Of a stretch of 32,898 nt of DNA, positions 1 through 9,507 are shown piece by piece. The stretch's first letter is position 1. Each line of letters begins with the position of its first letter. The DNA is from Firmicutes bacterium UBA3910 (GTDB taxonomy: Bacteria > Bacillota > Limnochordia > Darwinibacteriales > Darwinibacteriaceae), in contig DGFC01000110.1 in the NCBI GenBank assembly GCA_002391465.1, positions 1 to 32,898 of the forward strand, in the 5' to 3' direction. Below the pieces are notes generated by a model. That model did not search any database and was not told the origin of the DNA. It was given only the letters and a program-made list of their open reading frames with translations. Both the position numbers and the translations under genes were made by a program.

Positions 1-19
1 AGATGTGTATAAGAGACAG
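1..19 (+). other. Tn5/Nextera mosaic-end adapter remnant
   Basis: The first 19 bases, AGATGTGTATAAGAGACAG, are identical to the Tn5 transposase mosaic end used in Nextera libraries. Genomic sequence begins at about base 20, where the dxs reading frame becomes recognisable. This is a library artefact and not a biological transposon end, because no transposase or target duplication accompanies it. Confidence 0.97.
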
Positions 20-1716
20 GTCCTAGAGATCGCATTATCTGGGACGTGGGACATCAGTGTTATCCCCATAAGCTGATCACGGGCAGGAGGCGGGAATTCC
101 ACACCCTCCGTCAATGGAAGGGAATATCGGGATTCCCTGCTCCGACTGAGAGTGAACACGACCAATTTGGCGTGGGACACAGTTCTACCTCGATCTCAGC
201 TGCTGCGGGTATGGTAATTGCCCGCGACCAGCAGGGTGAGGATTATCACGTTGTAGCTGTGCTCGGGGATGGTGCATTAACGGGCGGTATGGCTTTTGAG
301 GCCTTGAACCACATGGGCTCGTTGGGACGGGATATTGTGGTAATCCTGAATGACAATGAGATGTCCATCACCAGTAACGTGGGGGCATTAAGCGACTACC
401 TGGGCAGAATCCGCTCGGACAGCAGACTGTACAAAGCCAGGAAAGATCTCTCTACCTTGATTCGGAGGATTCCCCTTATCGGCAACCCGTTGGGCAGGGT
501 GGCCCACAACATGAAGAGCAGGCTCACAAGGATGCTGCCGGGTCAACTCTTTGAGGAATTGGGTTTTACATATTTCGGCCCCTTTGACGGGCACAACATC
601 GCCCAGCTCCAGAAGGCAATAAGAGACGCCTTGCGGAGGCAGGGGCCCGTACTTCTGCATGTATATACGCAAAAAGGCAGGGGACATGCCCAAGCGGAAG
701 AAGAACCCCATCGCTACCACGGCGTTGGGGCTCTGCGGCTTGTGCCCAAAACGGGAGTAATGTCCTACAGCAAGGTTTTCGGTCATACTGCTGTTCAGTT
801 GGCCAGGGAAAACCCCAAGGTGGTGGCCATCACTGCAGCGATGCGGGATGGTACCGGTCTTGGGAGCTTTGCGAAAGAATTCTCAGACAGGTTCTTTGAT
901 GTGGGCATTGCCGAACAGCACGCTTTGACCTTGGCTGCAGGTATGGCGAAAGACGGCCTGAGACCTATTGTGGCGATCTATTCTACCTTTTTGCAGCGGG
1001 CCTATGACCAACTCATCCATGATATCGCCCTGCAGAATCTGCCCGTTATTTTGGCGATTGATCGGGCTGGGGTGGTGGGAGATGATGGTCCCACACACCA
1101 CGGGGTTTTTGATATCAGTTTTCTGCGGGCGGTGCCAAATTTAAACGTTTTAGCTCCCAGCAGCGGCCCGGAATTAAGCGCAATGCTCCGCTGGGCACTA
1201 AAGCAGGATGGCCCGGTTGCTATTCGTTATCCCCGGGCGGACACTGTGCCCTACAACGGACGGGTAGAGTTGGACTGGCAGGGACCGATTCCCGCACTGG
1301 AGTTGAAGGCGGGGCGGGACTGCGTCATTTTTGCAGTTGGCCCGCTAGTTGAGACGGCCCTACAGGCAGCCCGGGCACTTGAACCTGAAATCAGCTGCGG
1401 TGTGGTTGACATCCGTTCGCTCAAACCGCTCGATCACGAGCTGCTTCTGCGCGTGGCCCGATTCACCGGATGTGTAATCACGCTGGAGGATAACGTGCTC
1501 GCCGGAGGCTTTGGCAGCAGTATTTTGGAGCTGCTTTCTGCAGAACAGGGTATCAAGGTGGAACGCATTGGTTACCCAGATCGTTTTATACCCCAGGGAA
1601 GTATTGCCCAACTCCATCAGGAGTACGGCTTAACGGCTGAGAACATCGTGTGTACAGTGCGTCGAGTTCTTTCACAAGAAGCGGTACCCCTGCGGGTAAG
1701 TCAAGATTATCCCTAG
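20..1716 (+). CDS. dxs: 1-deoxy-D-xylulose-5-phosphate synthase, 5' partial
   Basis: DXS condenses pyruvate with glyceraldehyde 3-phosphate, using thiamine diphosphate, in the first step of the MEP isoprenoid pathway. The frame is open from the adapter junction and reads PRDRIIWDVGHQCYPHK, which is internal DXS sequence, so the GTG at 46 is not the start. About 564 residues are visible and roughly 60 N-terminal residues are missing compared with the usual 620-635. The ThDP site begins GDGALTGG and is followed about 25 residues later by LNDNEMSI. The central transketolase-like domain has the catalytic region DVGIAEQHAL, and a C-terminal transketolase domain follows. It heads the dxs-nadK-argR-recN-spoIVB gene order, with 44 bp before the next start. 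Thiamine may also be made from its product. Confidence 0.96.
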
Positions 1717-1760
1717 CAAAGTATCTAGTTTTCGGGCAGACGAAAGGGGAGATGCTGCCC

Positions 1761-2600
1761 ATGCACATTGGAATTGTACCGCATACTGGTAAAGAAGCTG
1801 CTCTAGCCCTAACTAAGGTGTTGGAAAACTTTCTTGGCCAACGGGAAGTCCCTTACGAAGTTGTCACCCAACCCACTGAGGCCAATTTAGGAAAATTTGA
1901 CGTGATTATTGTCTTGGGAGGAGACGGCACCTTACTCAGTACTGCGCGTTTGGCCAGTACAGTACAGGTACCCATCTTTGGCGTAAATGTAGGCCATTTA
2001 GGGTTCCTCACTGAGGTAGAAACGGATGGCCTTCTTCCTGCCCTGGAAAAACTGCTGCGGGGTGAATATGAGCTGGAAGAGCGGATGCTCATTGAGGCGG
2101 AGGTTGTGCGTCAGGGTGAAATCATTGCATCTTATTTGGCCTTAAATGACTTTGTGGTCACCAGGGGCATGTTTGCCCGCATCATCGATCTGAGCATATT
2201 CATCGGCGATCAGCACGTGACCGATTACGCTGCCGATGGAATAATCATTTCTACACCCACCGGCTCCACAGCCTACTCCCTCAGCGCCGGCGGCCCGATT
2301 ATTGAACCGCTGTTGGAGAGCATCTGCATAACACCGATTTGTGCCCACTCGCTTTCGTCCAGGTCTGTTTTGGCCAGGCCCCACAGTCAGGTTTCGGTGC
2401 GGCTCAATCGGGCTAGGGAAGAGGCAATGCTTACTATAGACGGTCAGCAGGGGTTCCCTCTGCAGACAGGGGACTTAGTGACAATCTGCAAAGCGGAGCA
2501 CCATGCTAGCCTAGTCAAATTGAGTGGCCGGGGGTTTTTCCAGGTGCTGCACAGCAGGCTGAAAATGCCGCAGACATGGGGGGGTATCCATGAAGAGTAG
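1761..2600 (+). CDS. nadK: NAD kinase
   Basis: This enzyme phosphorylates NAD to NADP in the cytoplasm. The protein is 279 residues, normal for the family. The diagnostic GGDGT motif is at residues 53-57, followed by GVNVGHLGFLTE and, further on, the NAD-binding stretch TPTGSTAYSLSAGGPI. The frame is open further upstream, but ATG 1761 is preferred because the AAGGGGAG at 1744-1751 then lies 9 bases away. ATG 1752 would have almost no spacing, and upstream codons overlap dxs. The 3' end overlaps the argR start by 11 bp in another frame, so the two are probably translationally coupled. In many Firmicutes a tlyA/yqxC gene sits at or next to this position; it is absent here. Confidence 0.95.
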   Translation: MHIGIVPHTGKEAALALTKVLENFLGQREVPYEVVTQPTEANLGKFDVIIVLGGDGTLLSTARLASTVQVPIFGVNVGHLGFLTEVETDGLLPALEKLLRGEYELEERMLIEAEVVRQGEIIASYLALNDFVVTRGMFARIIDLSIFIGDQHVTDYAADGIIISTPTGSTAYSLSAGGPIIEPLLESICITPICAHSLSSRSVLARPHSQVSVRLNRAREEAMLTIDGQQGFPLQTGDLVTICKAEHHASLVKLSGRGFFQVLHSRLKMPQTWGGIHEE

Positions 2601-3066
2601 ACGGCAAAGTGCGATCTGGGAAATTGTGGCCGAGCACGAGGTGGAGACCCAGGAGGAACTTATGGAACTCCTCCACGCCAGGGGGTTTAAGGTCACCCAG
2701 GCAACCATTTCCCGAGACATTAAGGAATTGCGTTTAGCCAAAATTGCCGATGGCAGGGGTGGTTATAGATACTCCCTGCCAGCCACGATTACTGTGGGGG
2801 ATCTGAAGCGTCGGGCCAAACGGGTTTTCGCCGATTATGTGCGCAGCGTTGACTTCAGCGGTGCGCTGATCATGATTAAAACATACCCAGGCGGCGCCCA
2901 CGCGGTTGCAGCAATTATTGACGAAATGGAATGGCCGGAAATGCTCGGCAGCATTGCCGGTGATGATTCAATACTTATTGTCACACGCCAAGAAGGGGAA
3001 CAGGACAAGCCCACGGGAGCCACCGGTGCGGTTTTTTCTCGCATCATAGAAATACTAGAGGGGTGA
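2590..3066 (+). CDS. argR: Arginine repressor ArgR/AhrC
   Basis: ArgR is a hexameric transcriptional regulator that represses arginine biosynthesis, and in Bacillus activates catabolism, when arginine is bound. The N-terminal winged helix includes EVETQEELMELL and the recognition helix VTQATISRDIKELRL. The C-terminal arginine-binding domain contains GDDSILIVTR. The length of 158 is slightly above the usual 149-150, because of a small insertion rich in Gly, Thr and Ala (about residues 137-146) before the last helix. The start lies inside the nadK 3' end, preceded by a G-rich run at 2578-2584. recN follows after 4 bp. The ArgR-recN pair is widely conserved in Firmicutes. Confidence 0.95.
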   Translation: MKSRRQSAIWEIVAEHEVETQEELMELLHARGFKVTQATISRDIKELRLAKIADGRGGYRYSLPATITVGDLKRRAKRVFADYVRSVDFSGALIMIKTYPGGAHAVAAIIDEMEWPEMLGSIAGDDSILIVTRQEGEQDKPTGATGAVFSRIIEILEG

Positions 3067-3070
3067 ACCT

Positions 3071-4747
3071 GTGCTAAGAGAATTGCAGATCAGGGATTTC
3101 GCTCTCATCGAGGAATTAGACTTATCTTTCCACACTGGTTTCAGTGTGCTCACCGGCGAAACGGGTGCGGGTAAGTCGATTATCATTGATGCACTCAGCC
3201 TGCTGCTAGGTCAACGGGCATCGGTCGAGATGATCCGTACGGGGGCTGAATCCACTGAGGTAATCGGCAGTTTTAGCTTGACTCCACCAGCCAAGGCTAT
3301 TTTGGCAGGGTGGGGTATGCCCGCTGAAGAGGAGCTCATTATCGCCAGGGAGGTAAACCTGAACGGCCGTAACAAGTGCTGGATAAATGGCCGTCTGGCA
3401 GCGGTAGGACAGCTTGCTGAACTGGGCCCTCATTTGGTAGACATTGTGGGCCAGCATGATGGACAAAGGCTGCTGCATCCAAAAGAACATGGCAAACTGC
3501 TGGATGGCTACGGCGGACCGGAGCACCTGGCTTTGCTCGCGGATACGGACCGGCTTGCCAGACAGTGGAACAAGGTGCGAACAGAACTGGAAAGGCTGCA
3601 GCAGGACGAGCGGGAGAGAAACCGCCAGATCGATCTACTTACTTTCCAGATTGAGGAGATTGCTAAAGCAGAACTTGAGCCCGGTGAAGAGGAAAGGCTC
3701 GCGGTGGAGAGATCCCGCCTTGCCAATCTAGATCGGATCCGGGAGGCAGTCAGTTTACTGGTGGTCAGCTTGGGCGAGAGTTTCAGCGAGGAAGAGTCTA
3801 TCTTAAGTCGCCTTTCTCTCCTCGCTAGCCAGTTGCGGCGCGCGGTCGCCCTGGACAGCAGCTTAGAACCTCTGGAAGAACGCTACGGTGACATCTACTT
3901 CAACCTAAATGACCTCTACGGCGAATTTCGAGATTACTTGGACAAACTGCCTGCCGATCCCGATTTGCTGCAGGAGATCGAGCTCCGTCTCGATTTGATC
4001 GACAGTCTAAGACGCAAGTATGGGGAAACGGTAAGTGAAATCCTGACTTATCAAAGGGAAGCGGAACAGCAGCTTGAACAGCTGAAAAACGCTGCCGTAA
4101 GGATTGACCATTTAGAAGAGGAAAGTAGTGCCCTCGCCGCGGAGTGGCTCATGCGGGCTGAGCAGTTGAGTAGTGCTAGACTTAAACTCGCCGCGGAGCT
4201 GGAGGGGGAGATAGAAGCCCAGCTGGCGGACTTGTCTATGGCCAATACCCGTTTCAAGGTAGAGTTTTCTCCCTACCAGGGGCAGACTCCCCGCGTGGGC
4301 GGGTTAGAAGATGTAGAGTTTATGATGGCACCTAACGTGGGTGAGGAACTGAAACCGCTGGCAAAAATTGCCTCGGGTGGAGAACTGTCCCGGGTACTGT
4401 TGGCGGTAAAGACGATTTTGGCCGAAGCGGAACAGACTCCCACCATCATTTTTGACGAAATCGATGCGGGGATCGGCGGACGTACAGCTGTGAGCTTAGG
4501 AGAGAAGCTGTCCGCCTTAAGCAGCGGGAGGCAGGTTCTCTGCGTTACGCATCTGCCGGTCATTGCCAGTTATGCAGCTAACCACTATTCGGTGCAGAAA
4601 ACGGCACGAGAAGATCGTACCACTGTGAACGTCAATCTTTTGACGGAGCAGGAGCGCGTGGGGGAACTCACCCGCATGCTAGGTGGTACTTTAGATGAGA
4701 CGGTTACCCTCGAACACGCTCGCGAGCTGTTGCGCCGGGCGCGGTGA
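3071..4747 (+). CDS. recN: DNA repair protein RecN
   Basis: RecN is an SMC-like ATPase that is recruited early to double-strand breaks and promotes recombinational repair. The Walker A motif GETGAGKS is at residues 29-36, and a long coiled coil occupies the middle (roughly 150-380). The ABC signature KIASGGELSRVLLA and Walker B IIFDEIDAGIGG lie in the C-terminal half. The 558-residue length fits the family. The GTG start at 3071 is supported by GAGGGGTG at 3058-3065. It sits between argR and spoIVB as in Bacillus and Clostridia. A 93-bp gap with an extended hairpin separates it from spoIVB. Confidence 0.96.
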   Translation: MLRELQIRDFALIEELDLSFHTGFSVLTGETGAGKSIIIDALSLLLGQRASVEMIRTGAESTEVIGSFSLTPPAKAILAGWGMPAEEELIIAREVNLNGRNKCWINGRLAAVGQLAELGPHLVDIVGQHDGQRLLHPKEHGKLLDGYGGPEHLALLADTDRLARQWNKVRTELERLQQDERERNRQIDLLTFQIEEIAKAELEPGEEERLAVERSRLANLDRIREAVSLLVVSLGESFSEEESILSRLSLLASQLRRAVALDSSLEPLEERYGDIYFNLNDLYGEFRDYLDKLPADPDLLQEIELRLDLIDSLRRKYGETVSEILTYQREAEQQLEQLKNAAVRIDHLEEESSALAAEWLMRAEQLSSARLKLAAELEGEIEAQLADLSMANTRFKVEFSPYQGQTPRVGGLEDVEFMMAPNVGEELKPLAKIASGGELSRVLLAVKTILAEAEQTPTIIFDEIDAGIGGRTAVSLGEKLSALSSGRQVLCVTHLPVIASYAANHYSVQKTAREDRTTVNVNLLTEQERVGELTRMLGGTLDETVTLEHARELLRRAR

Positions 4748-4796
4748 AGTACCGAGCCTGCCAGCTAGTTCCTTCAATATCTGTTAGTTGAGAAGG

Positions 4797-4837
4797 GCAA
4801 CCTACACCCGAACGATAATTGTTAGGGGGTAGGTTGC
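4797..4837 (+). promoter_or_regulatory. Long hairpin overlapping the spoIVB ribosome-binding site
   Basis: Bases 4797-4813 (GCAACCTACACCCGAAC) pair with 4821-4837 over 17 positions with two mismatches, around the 7-base loop GATAATT. The 3' arm contains the only G-rich candidate ribosome-binding region before the GTG at 4841, so folding would hide it. Only three T follow the stem, so it is a poor intrinsic terminator. It could be a weak recN terminator or a translational control element for spoIVB. Confidence 0.6.
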
Positions 4838-4840
4838 TTT

Positions 4841-6178
4841 GTGAGAAGAAGACTTTTCCGCTCTGTTGTGGCGCTTTTTTTAGCCCTTTTTCTGGTGATG
4901 GCCAGCGGACCCTATTGGGTTACAGCCGTGGGGATACCCCGCCAGCTGAAGGTTTTTCCCGGTATGGAACTCAGCCTGGATTTAAAGCCTCCGTTTCGTC
5001 TTTTTGCCCAAGACGGAACCGAGGTTACAGGCAGTCTTTTTAACACTGAGGAGTTGGGCCGCAGTACTTACCGCCTCAGCCTGTTTGGCTGGCTTCCCAT
5101 CAGCGAGGTAGTTGTGGACGTGGTTCCCCTTATTCGGGTGTATCCCGGCGGCCAATCCATTGGTGTACTGTTGAGTACGGACGGGTTGGTGGTGAGCCAG
5201 GTAGGCGGTGTTTTGGGCCTGGACGGCCGCGAGTATTTCCCGGCTCGGGACGGCGGAATCGAAGCAGGGGATATTCTGCTCTCGGTGGAAGGCCATCCCC
5301 TGCATAGGGCCGAGCAGGTGAGTCAGCTTATCAACAGCTTAGCAGTGAACAAGGAGAAACTGACCTTTTTGGTGCGGCGGGGGAACCGGATTATCAGCTG
5401 TGAGGTTACACCCGTTCGGGCACTGCGCACTGATGTGTTCGGCCGCAGTTCCACCGATTATCTGCTTGGGATTTACTTAGAGGACCCAGCAGCCGGAGTG
5501 GGGACGATGAGTTTCTACGATGAAGGCAGCGGCCGCTTTGGAGCGTTAGGCCACACCATTACCGATAGTCTGGGCCGCCCTATACGAATCGCCACAGGCA
5601 GTATTGTGGAAGCGTCCATCGACAGCATCCGACCGGGGAGCAGAGGTTCACCCGGTGAGAAAATCGGGTTTTTCCACGGAGAGCAGGACGTGCTTGGGAG
5701 TATTGACTCCAACAGCGGTTTCGGGATTTTTGGTCAGTTGAAAAAACCCTTTACCCATCCTCACTTTCCTGAACCCGTGCCAGTGGCCTTTGCCCATCAG
5801 GTGCGGGAAGGGCCGGCGGAGATATACACTGTGATTTCGGGGAATAATATTGAGCGCTTTACTGTTAATATTATCAAGGTCAACAACCAGTCCAGACCAA
5901 GCGACAAAGGCCTCGTCATTCAAGTAACGGATCCGCGGTTGCTCAAGGTAACTGGAGGCATCATCCAAGGGATGAGCGGCAGCCCAATTCTACAGAACGG
6001 GATGCTGGTGGGGGCGGTTACCCACGTCTTTGTCAATGACCCCACAAAAGGCTATGGGAGCTTCGCCGAATGGATGGTCTACGAAGCAGGTTTGAGAGAA
6101 GAACTTCCCGCGAAACAATCGATTTCGTGGGAAGGTTTTTTTTTAATAATAGAGAAAGTCTTTAGTAACTTGATGTAA
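4841..6178 (+). CDS. spoIVB: SpoIVB intramembrane-signalling serine peptidase
   Basis: SpoIVB is secreted from the forespore into the intermembrane space, where it cleaves SpoIVFA and so triggers pro-sigmaK processing. The 445-residue protein has an N-terminal membrane/signal segment (about residues 7-28), a PDZ domain around residues 100-185 with [16 protein letters not shown], and a C-terminal S55 peptidase domain. The catalytic histidine is H238 in LGHTITD, and the serine is in QGMSGSPIL (S379). [10 protein letters not shown] is also family-typical. The start GTG 4841 has only a weak ribosome-binding site, buried in the preceding hairpin. The last 25 or so codons run through an intrinsic terminator (6104-6144), so the C-terminal tail after YEAGL looks like an extension. 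The family normally sits directly before spo0A; here an 8-kb operon intervenes. Confidence 0.95.
   Translation: MRRRLFRSVVALFLALFLVMASGPYWVTAVGIPRQLKVFPGMELSLDLKPPFRLFAQDGTEVTGSLFNTEELGRSTYRLSLFGWLPISEVVVDVVPLIRVYPGGQSIGVLLSTDGLVVSQVGGVLGLDGREYFPARDGGIEAGDILLSVEGHPLHRAEQVSQLINSLAVNKEKLTFLVRRGNRIISCEVTPVRALRTDVFGRSSTDYLLGIYLEDPAAGVGTMSFYDEGSGRFGALGHTITDSLGRPIRIATGSIVEASIDSIRPGSRGSPGEKIGFFHGEQDVLGSIDSNSGFGIFGQLKKPFTHPHFPEPVPVAFAHQVREGPAEIYTVISGNNIERFTVNIIKVNNQSRPSDKGLVIQVTDPRLLKVTGGIIQGMSGSPILQNGMLVGAVTHVFVNDPTKGYGSFAEWMVYEAGLREELPAKQSISWEGFFLIIEKVFSNLM
6104..6144 (+). terminator. Intrinsic terminator inside the 3' end of spoIVB
   Basis: CTTCCCGCGAAA (6104-6115) pairs with TTTCGTGGGAAG (6123-6134) in a 12-bp stem with one G-U pair and a 7-base loop. 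One G and then nine T (6136-6144) follow. It lies 34 bases before the spoIVB stop and about 80 bases before glmS, so it should separate spoIVB transcription from the glutamate mutase operon. Confidence 0.82.
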
Positions 6179-6224
6179 AATGCATAACGAAAAGAATAAC
6201 GATGACCGATGGGGTGGGAGATGG

Positions 6225-6635
6225 ATGGAGACAAAAACACTAGTCTTGGGAGTGATCGGATCAGATGTGCATGCAGTGGGCAACAAAATCCTAGAGATAG
6301 CCTTTCGGGAAGCGGGCTTTAACGTGGTTAACCTAGGCGTCTTGGTGTCACAGAAGGAGTTTGTTGAAGCTGCCCTAGAGACAAACGCTGATGCCATCAT
6401 GGTTTCTTCCCTGTATGGCCATGCCGAAATTGACGTCAGGGGCCTGCGGGATCTCCTGATTGAAGCGGGAATCGGCGATATTCTTATGTACATCGGCGGT
6501 TACCTAGTGGTGGGCAGCCAAGAATGGTCAGAAGTGGAAGAAAAGTTCAAAAAGCTTGGCTTTGACAGAGTGTATCCCCCGAGTACCCTTCCCCAAGATG
6601 TCATCCCTACTCTCAGAGCAGACCTTGGGCTGTGA
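6225..6635 (+). CDS. glmS: Glutamate mutase sigma subunit (B12-binding)
   Basis: GlmS binds adenosylcobalamin and, with GlmE, forms glutamate mutase (EC 5.4.99.1), which rearranges L-glutamate to (2S,3S)-3-methylaspartate. With the ATG at 6225 the protein is 136 residues, the family size. The base-off B12 motif DxHxxG then falls at D14, H16 and G19, matching the Clostridium enzymes. GGYLVVG and SSLYGH loops are also present. The upstream ATG at 6180 would add 15 charged residues unlike the family; GGGAG at 6216-6220 supports 6225. No good promoter is evident between the terminator ending at 6144 and this gene. TAAAAT at 6176-6181 and TTGATG at 6170-6175 are weak candidates only. No room exists for a cobalamin riboswitch. 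Confidence 0.95.
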   Translation: METKTLVLGVIGSDVHAVGNKILEIAFREAGFNVVNLGVLVSQKEFVEAALETNADAIMVSSLYGHAEIDVRGLRDLLIEAGIGDILMYIGGYLVVGSQEWSEVEEKFKKLGFDRVYPPSTLPQDVIPTLRADLGL

Positions 6636-6647
6636 TGGAGCTTGCGT

Positions 6648-8033
6648 ATGGAACGGAAATTCGTTTTAATTGACATAGGCAGTACATTTACCAAAGTAAC
6701 GGCGGTGGACCTTGCTGCCGCTGAGATTGTTGCGAGAGCGTCCGCGCCCACCACTCCCACAGACGTGAGCGTTGGGTTGAGAATGGGTCTGGAAGCGCTT
6801 GTTCTTCCGGAGGAACAGATCGCCGTCAGCCGCAAACTGGCCTGTTCCAGCGCGGCCGGTGGTCTTCGTATGGTTGCCATTGGTTTGGTCGAGGATCTGA
6901 CTGTGAAAGCTGCCAAACAGGCTGCCTTGGGTGCGGGGGCCCGGGTTTTGCGCACCTATTCCTTCCAACTGACCGAAGAGGATAGACACGAGATTATTGA
7001 GCTCCAGCCAGACATAATCCTCTTGGCAGGCGGTACCGATGGCGGTAATACGGTAAACATTCTGCACAACGCCAAAGTGCTGGCCAGCCTGCCCGAGCCC
7101 GTGCCAATTGTTATTGCGGGAAACCGCAGTGTGAGCGCGGAAGTAAAGGGTCTGTTTCCCCAGTCTTTTAGCACCTATGTTGCGCCCAATGTAATGCCGC
7201 AGATTGGTAAACTGGTTGTGGAGCCGGCTCGAGAAGTGATTCGACAGGTTTTCATGGAAAAGATAGTGTATGCCAAAGGATTGAACAAAGCGGCCCGCTA
7301 CATAGAGGGCATTTTCATGCCCACACCCGCCGCCGTGCTGCGGGCAGGCCGGCTTCTGAGCGAAGGTACACGCACTACAGCCGGGTGGGGTGACTTGATG
7401 GTAGTGGATGTGGGCGGTGCCACAACAGACGTTCATTCATTTGGCAGCGGTGAACCGAGTAAGGCGGGGGTTGTCCTGCGCGGACTACCCGAGCCCCATG
7501 CCAAACGGACGGTGGAGGGAGACTTGGGCGTTAGGGTTAGCATTTTGTCCCTCCTAGAGGCGGTGGGGACAGCCGTAGTGGCAGAGGAGTTGGGTTGGAC
7601 CGAAGAAGAAGTCTTGGCTTGGGCTGAGAGACTGTCCGCCCAGCCGGAACTTCTACCCGGCAACGAACGGGAGGAAGAACTGGATGCCGCTTTGGCCCGA
7701 CAGGCGGTGCGATTCGGCGTGGGACGCCATGTTGGGCGTCTTTCTGAACTATTCACCCCCTCCGGGTTAATCTGGGTGCAAGATGGCAAAGACCTTTCTG
7801 AAGTAAAAACGGTTATTGGCACAGGTGGAGTTGTGGTAAACAGCCGCCGGCCTGAACAGATCCTAAGCGGCGCGGCGGGGACGGAAAATGCACCGTTCGA
7901 GCTGCGACCAAAGGAGCCGCAGTATTTAGTGGATAGGCTGTACATAATGGCCCCTATGGGTCTTTTGGCGGAGGAATATCCTGAGGAAGCCTTCGCTTTA
8001 TTGACTAACGTCTTGGAAAGTAAAAGCTTGTAA
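6648..8033 (+). CDS. glmL: Glutamate mutase accessory protein GlmL/MutL
   Basis: GlmL is an ASKHA-fold (actin/hexokinase-like) protein always encoded between the glutamate mutase subunits. It is thought to act as a chaperone or reactivating factor for the B12 enzyme and is not part of the catalytic complex. The N-terminal phosphate loop IDIGSTFTK, the second phosphate loop VVDVGGATTDVHSF around residue 250, and TVIGTGGVVV near residue 385 are visible. The length is 461 residues. ATG 6648 is chosen because GGAG at 6637-6640 is 7 bases away; the TTG at 6642 would have almost no spacing. It is 12 bp downstream of glmS and 13 bp upstream of glmE. Confidence 0.93.
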   Translation: MERKFVLIDIGSTFTKVTAVDLAAAEIVARASAPTTPTDVSVGLRMGLEALVLPEEQIAVSRKLACSSAAGGLRMVAIGLVEDLTVKAAKQAALGAGARVLRTYSFQLTEEDRHEIIELQPDIILLAGGTDGGNTVNILHNAKVLASLPEPVPIVIAGNRSVSAEVKGLFPQSFSTYVAPNVMPQIGKLVVEPAREVIRQVFMEKIVYAKGLNKAARYIEGIFMPTPAAVLRAGRLLSEGTRTTAGWGDLMVVDVGGATTDVHSFGSGEPSKAGVVLRGLPEPHAKRTVEGDLGVRVSILSLLEAVGTAVVAEELGWTEEEVLAWAERLSAQPELLPGNEREEELDAALARQAVRFGVGRHVGRLSELFTPSGLIWVQDGKDLSEVKTVIGTGGVVVNSRRPEQILSGAAGTENAPFELRPKEPQYLVDRLYIMAPMGLLAEEYPEEAFALLTNVLESKSL

Positions 8034-8046
8034 GGGGGACAGGTAG

Positions 8047-9504
8047 TTGTCGATACAGATTAATCACCATAAGCTGGATTGGCAGGAAATGGCGGACGAG
8101 CGGCACGAGGTGCTGGCAGCGTGGGTTACTGGGCAGGATGTGGATCTGGAAGAAGCCATTGCCTATCATCGGGCGATGCCCAGCAAGTTGAACTTCGCGC
8201 ACACCTTAACTAAGGCTAAACAAGCGGGCCGTACACTGGCCCAACCCCGGGCTGGAGTGGCAGAACTGGGGGCCCATATTGAACTACTGCAGTATTTACA
8301 GAACGAAGGGGAAGCGGATCTTCTGCCCACAACCATCGATTCGTATACTAGGCAGAACCGCTATGAAGAAGCGGAGAGAGGCTTGGAAGAGAGTGTGCGG
8401 GAAGGGCGTTCTCTCCTCAATGGCTTCCCCGCCGTAAACCACGGTGTTGACAACTGCCGTCTCTTGGTTGAGAGCCTGTCCATCCCGGTTCAGGTCCGTC
8501 ACGGTACGCCTGATGCCCGTTTGTTGGCAGAAATTACGCTTGCGGCTGGCTTTACTGCCTTTGAAGGGGGCGGCATTTCCTACAACATTCCCTACGCCAA
8601 GCGGGTTCCGCTGGAGAAGAGCATCCGCGATTGGCAGTACGTGGATCGACTGACAGGGTATTATCAGGAACAGGGTATTACCATAAACAGAGAGCCCTTC
8701 GGTCCACTGACCGGGACCTTAGTTGCCCCCTGCATCTCCCACAGCGTGGCTGTGATCGAAGCGGTATTAGCGGCCAAACAGGGAGTGAAAAGCATCACCC
8801 TCGGTTACGGCCAATGCGGTAACATTAATCAGGATGTGGCCGCCCTGCAAACCCTACCCCTGTTGGCCGAAGAATACTTGCGGGCGGAAGGCCTAGAAGA
8901 TGTGGAGATTACTACAGTCTTTCATCAGTGGATGGGCGGCTTTCCTAACGATGAGGCACGGGCCTTCGGTGTAATTGCCCTAGGAGGTGTAGCGGCTGCC
9001 TTGGGCAAGGCAACTAAGGTGATTGTTAAGACCACCCATGAAGCCCTTGGTATACCCACCAAAGAAGCTAATGCACAGGGTATTCGTGCCACTAAGCAGG
9101 TGTTGAGGATGCTGCAGGATCAAGTCTATCCTGAAAACCCGGTATTGGCTCAAGAACGGGAAATCATCATGCAGGAAACTAGGCTGATCCTGGACAGAAC
9201 TTTAGAACTGGGTGACGGGGATTGGGCGCTCGGTGCAGTTCGAGCCTTCGCTGCCGGGGTAATCGATGTACCCTTCGCGCCGAGCTCCTTCAACGCGGGA
9301 AGGACGATGCCCGCCCGGGATAACGAAGGCGCTGTTCGTTTTCTGTCCTGGGGCAATCTGCCCTTTAACAAAGAGATTCAGGATTTCCACCGTGCCAAAT
9401 TGGAGGAGCGGGGTAAGGCAGAAAACAGGACCCCTAGTTTTCAAATGGTAATAGATGACATATATGCAATTGGTCAAGGCCGCCTCATTGGCAGGCCACG
9501 GTAG
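8047..9504 (+). CDS. glmE: Glutamate mutase epsilon subunit
   Basis: GlmE is the catalytic TIM-barrel subunit that holds glutamate and the adenosyl group of coenzyme B12 during the radical carbon-skeleton rearrangement. The 485-residue length is close to Clostridium GlmE (483). Family segments visible include [48 protein letters not shown] and [12 protein letters not shown]. The start is a TTG at 8047, with AAGGGGGA at 8032-8039 seven bases upstream; no in-frame ATG near the N-terminus fits the family. It ends 3 bp before the next gene, so the operon is tightly packed. Confidence 0.95.
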   Translation: MSIQINHHKLDWQEMADERHEVLAAWVTGQDVDLEEAIAYHRAMPSKLNFAHTLTKAKQAGRTLAQPRAGVAELGAHIELLQYLQNEGEADLLPTTIDSYTRQNRYEEAERGLEESVREGRSLLNGFPAVNHGVDNCRLLVESLSIPVQVRHGTPDARLLAEITLAAGFTAFEGGGISYNIPYAKRVPLEKSIRDWQYVDRLTGYYQEQGITINREPFGPLTGTLVAPCISHSVAVIEAVLAAKQGVKSITLGYGQCGNINQDVAALQTLPLLAEEYLRAEGLEDVEITTVFHQWMGGFPNDEARAFGVIALGGVAAALGKATKVIVKTTHEALGIPTKEANAQGIRATKQVLRMLQDQVYPENPVLAQEREIIMQETRLILDRTLELGDGDWALGAVRAFAAGVIDVPFAPSSFNAGRTMPARDNEGAVRFLSWGNLPFNKEIQDFHRAKLEERGKAENRTPSFQMVIDDIYAIGQGRLIGRPR

Positions 9505-9507
9505 GAG

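Noticed and set aside
46..48. GTG 46 as the dxs start
   Set aside because: Sequence upstream of it, back to the adapter junction, still encodes conserved DXS residues.
388..786. 132-codon minus-strand frame inside dxs
   Set aside because: It is antisense to a strongly conserved enzyme and resembles no family.
6145..6224. Cobalamin riboswitch upstream of glmS
   Set aside because: Only about 80 bases separate the terminator from glmS, and neither the B12-box nor the long folded leader is present.
6666..7436. 256-codon open frame on the minus strand
   Set aside because: It lies wholly opposite glmL, has composition unlike a real protein (many His, Asn and Cys) and no ribosome-binding site, so it is a shadow of glmL.
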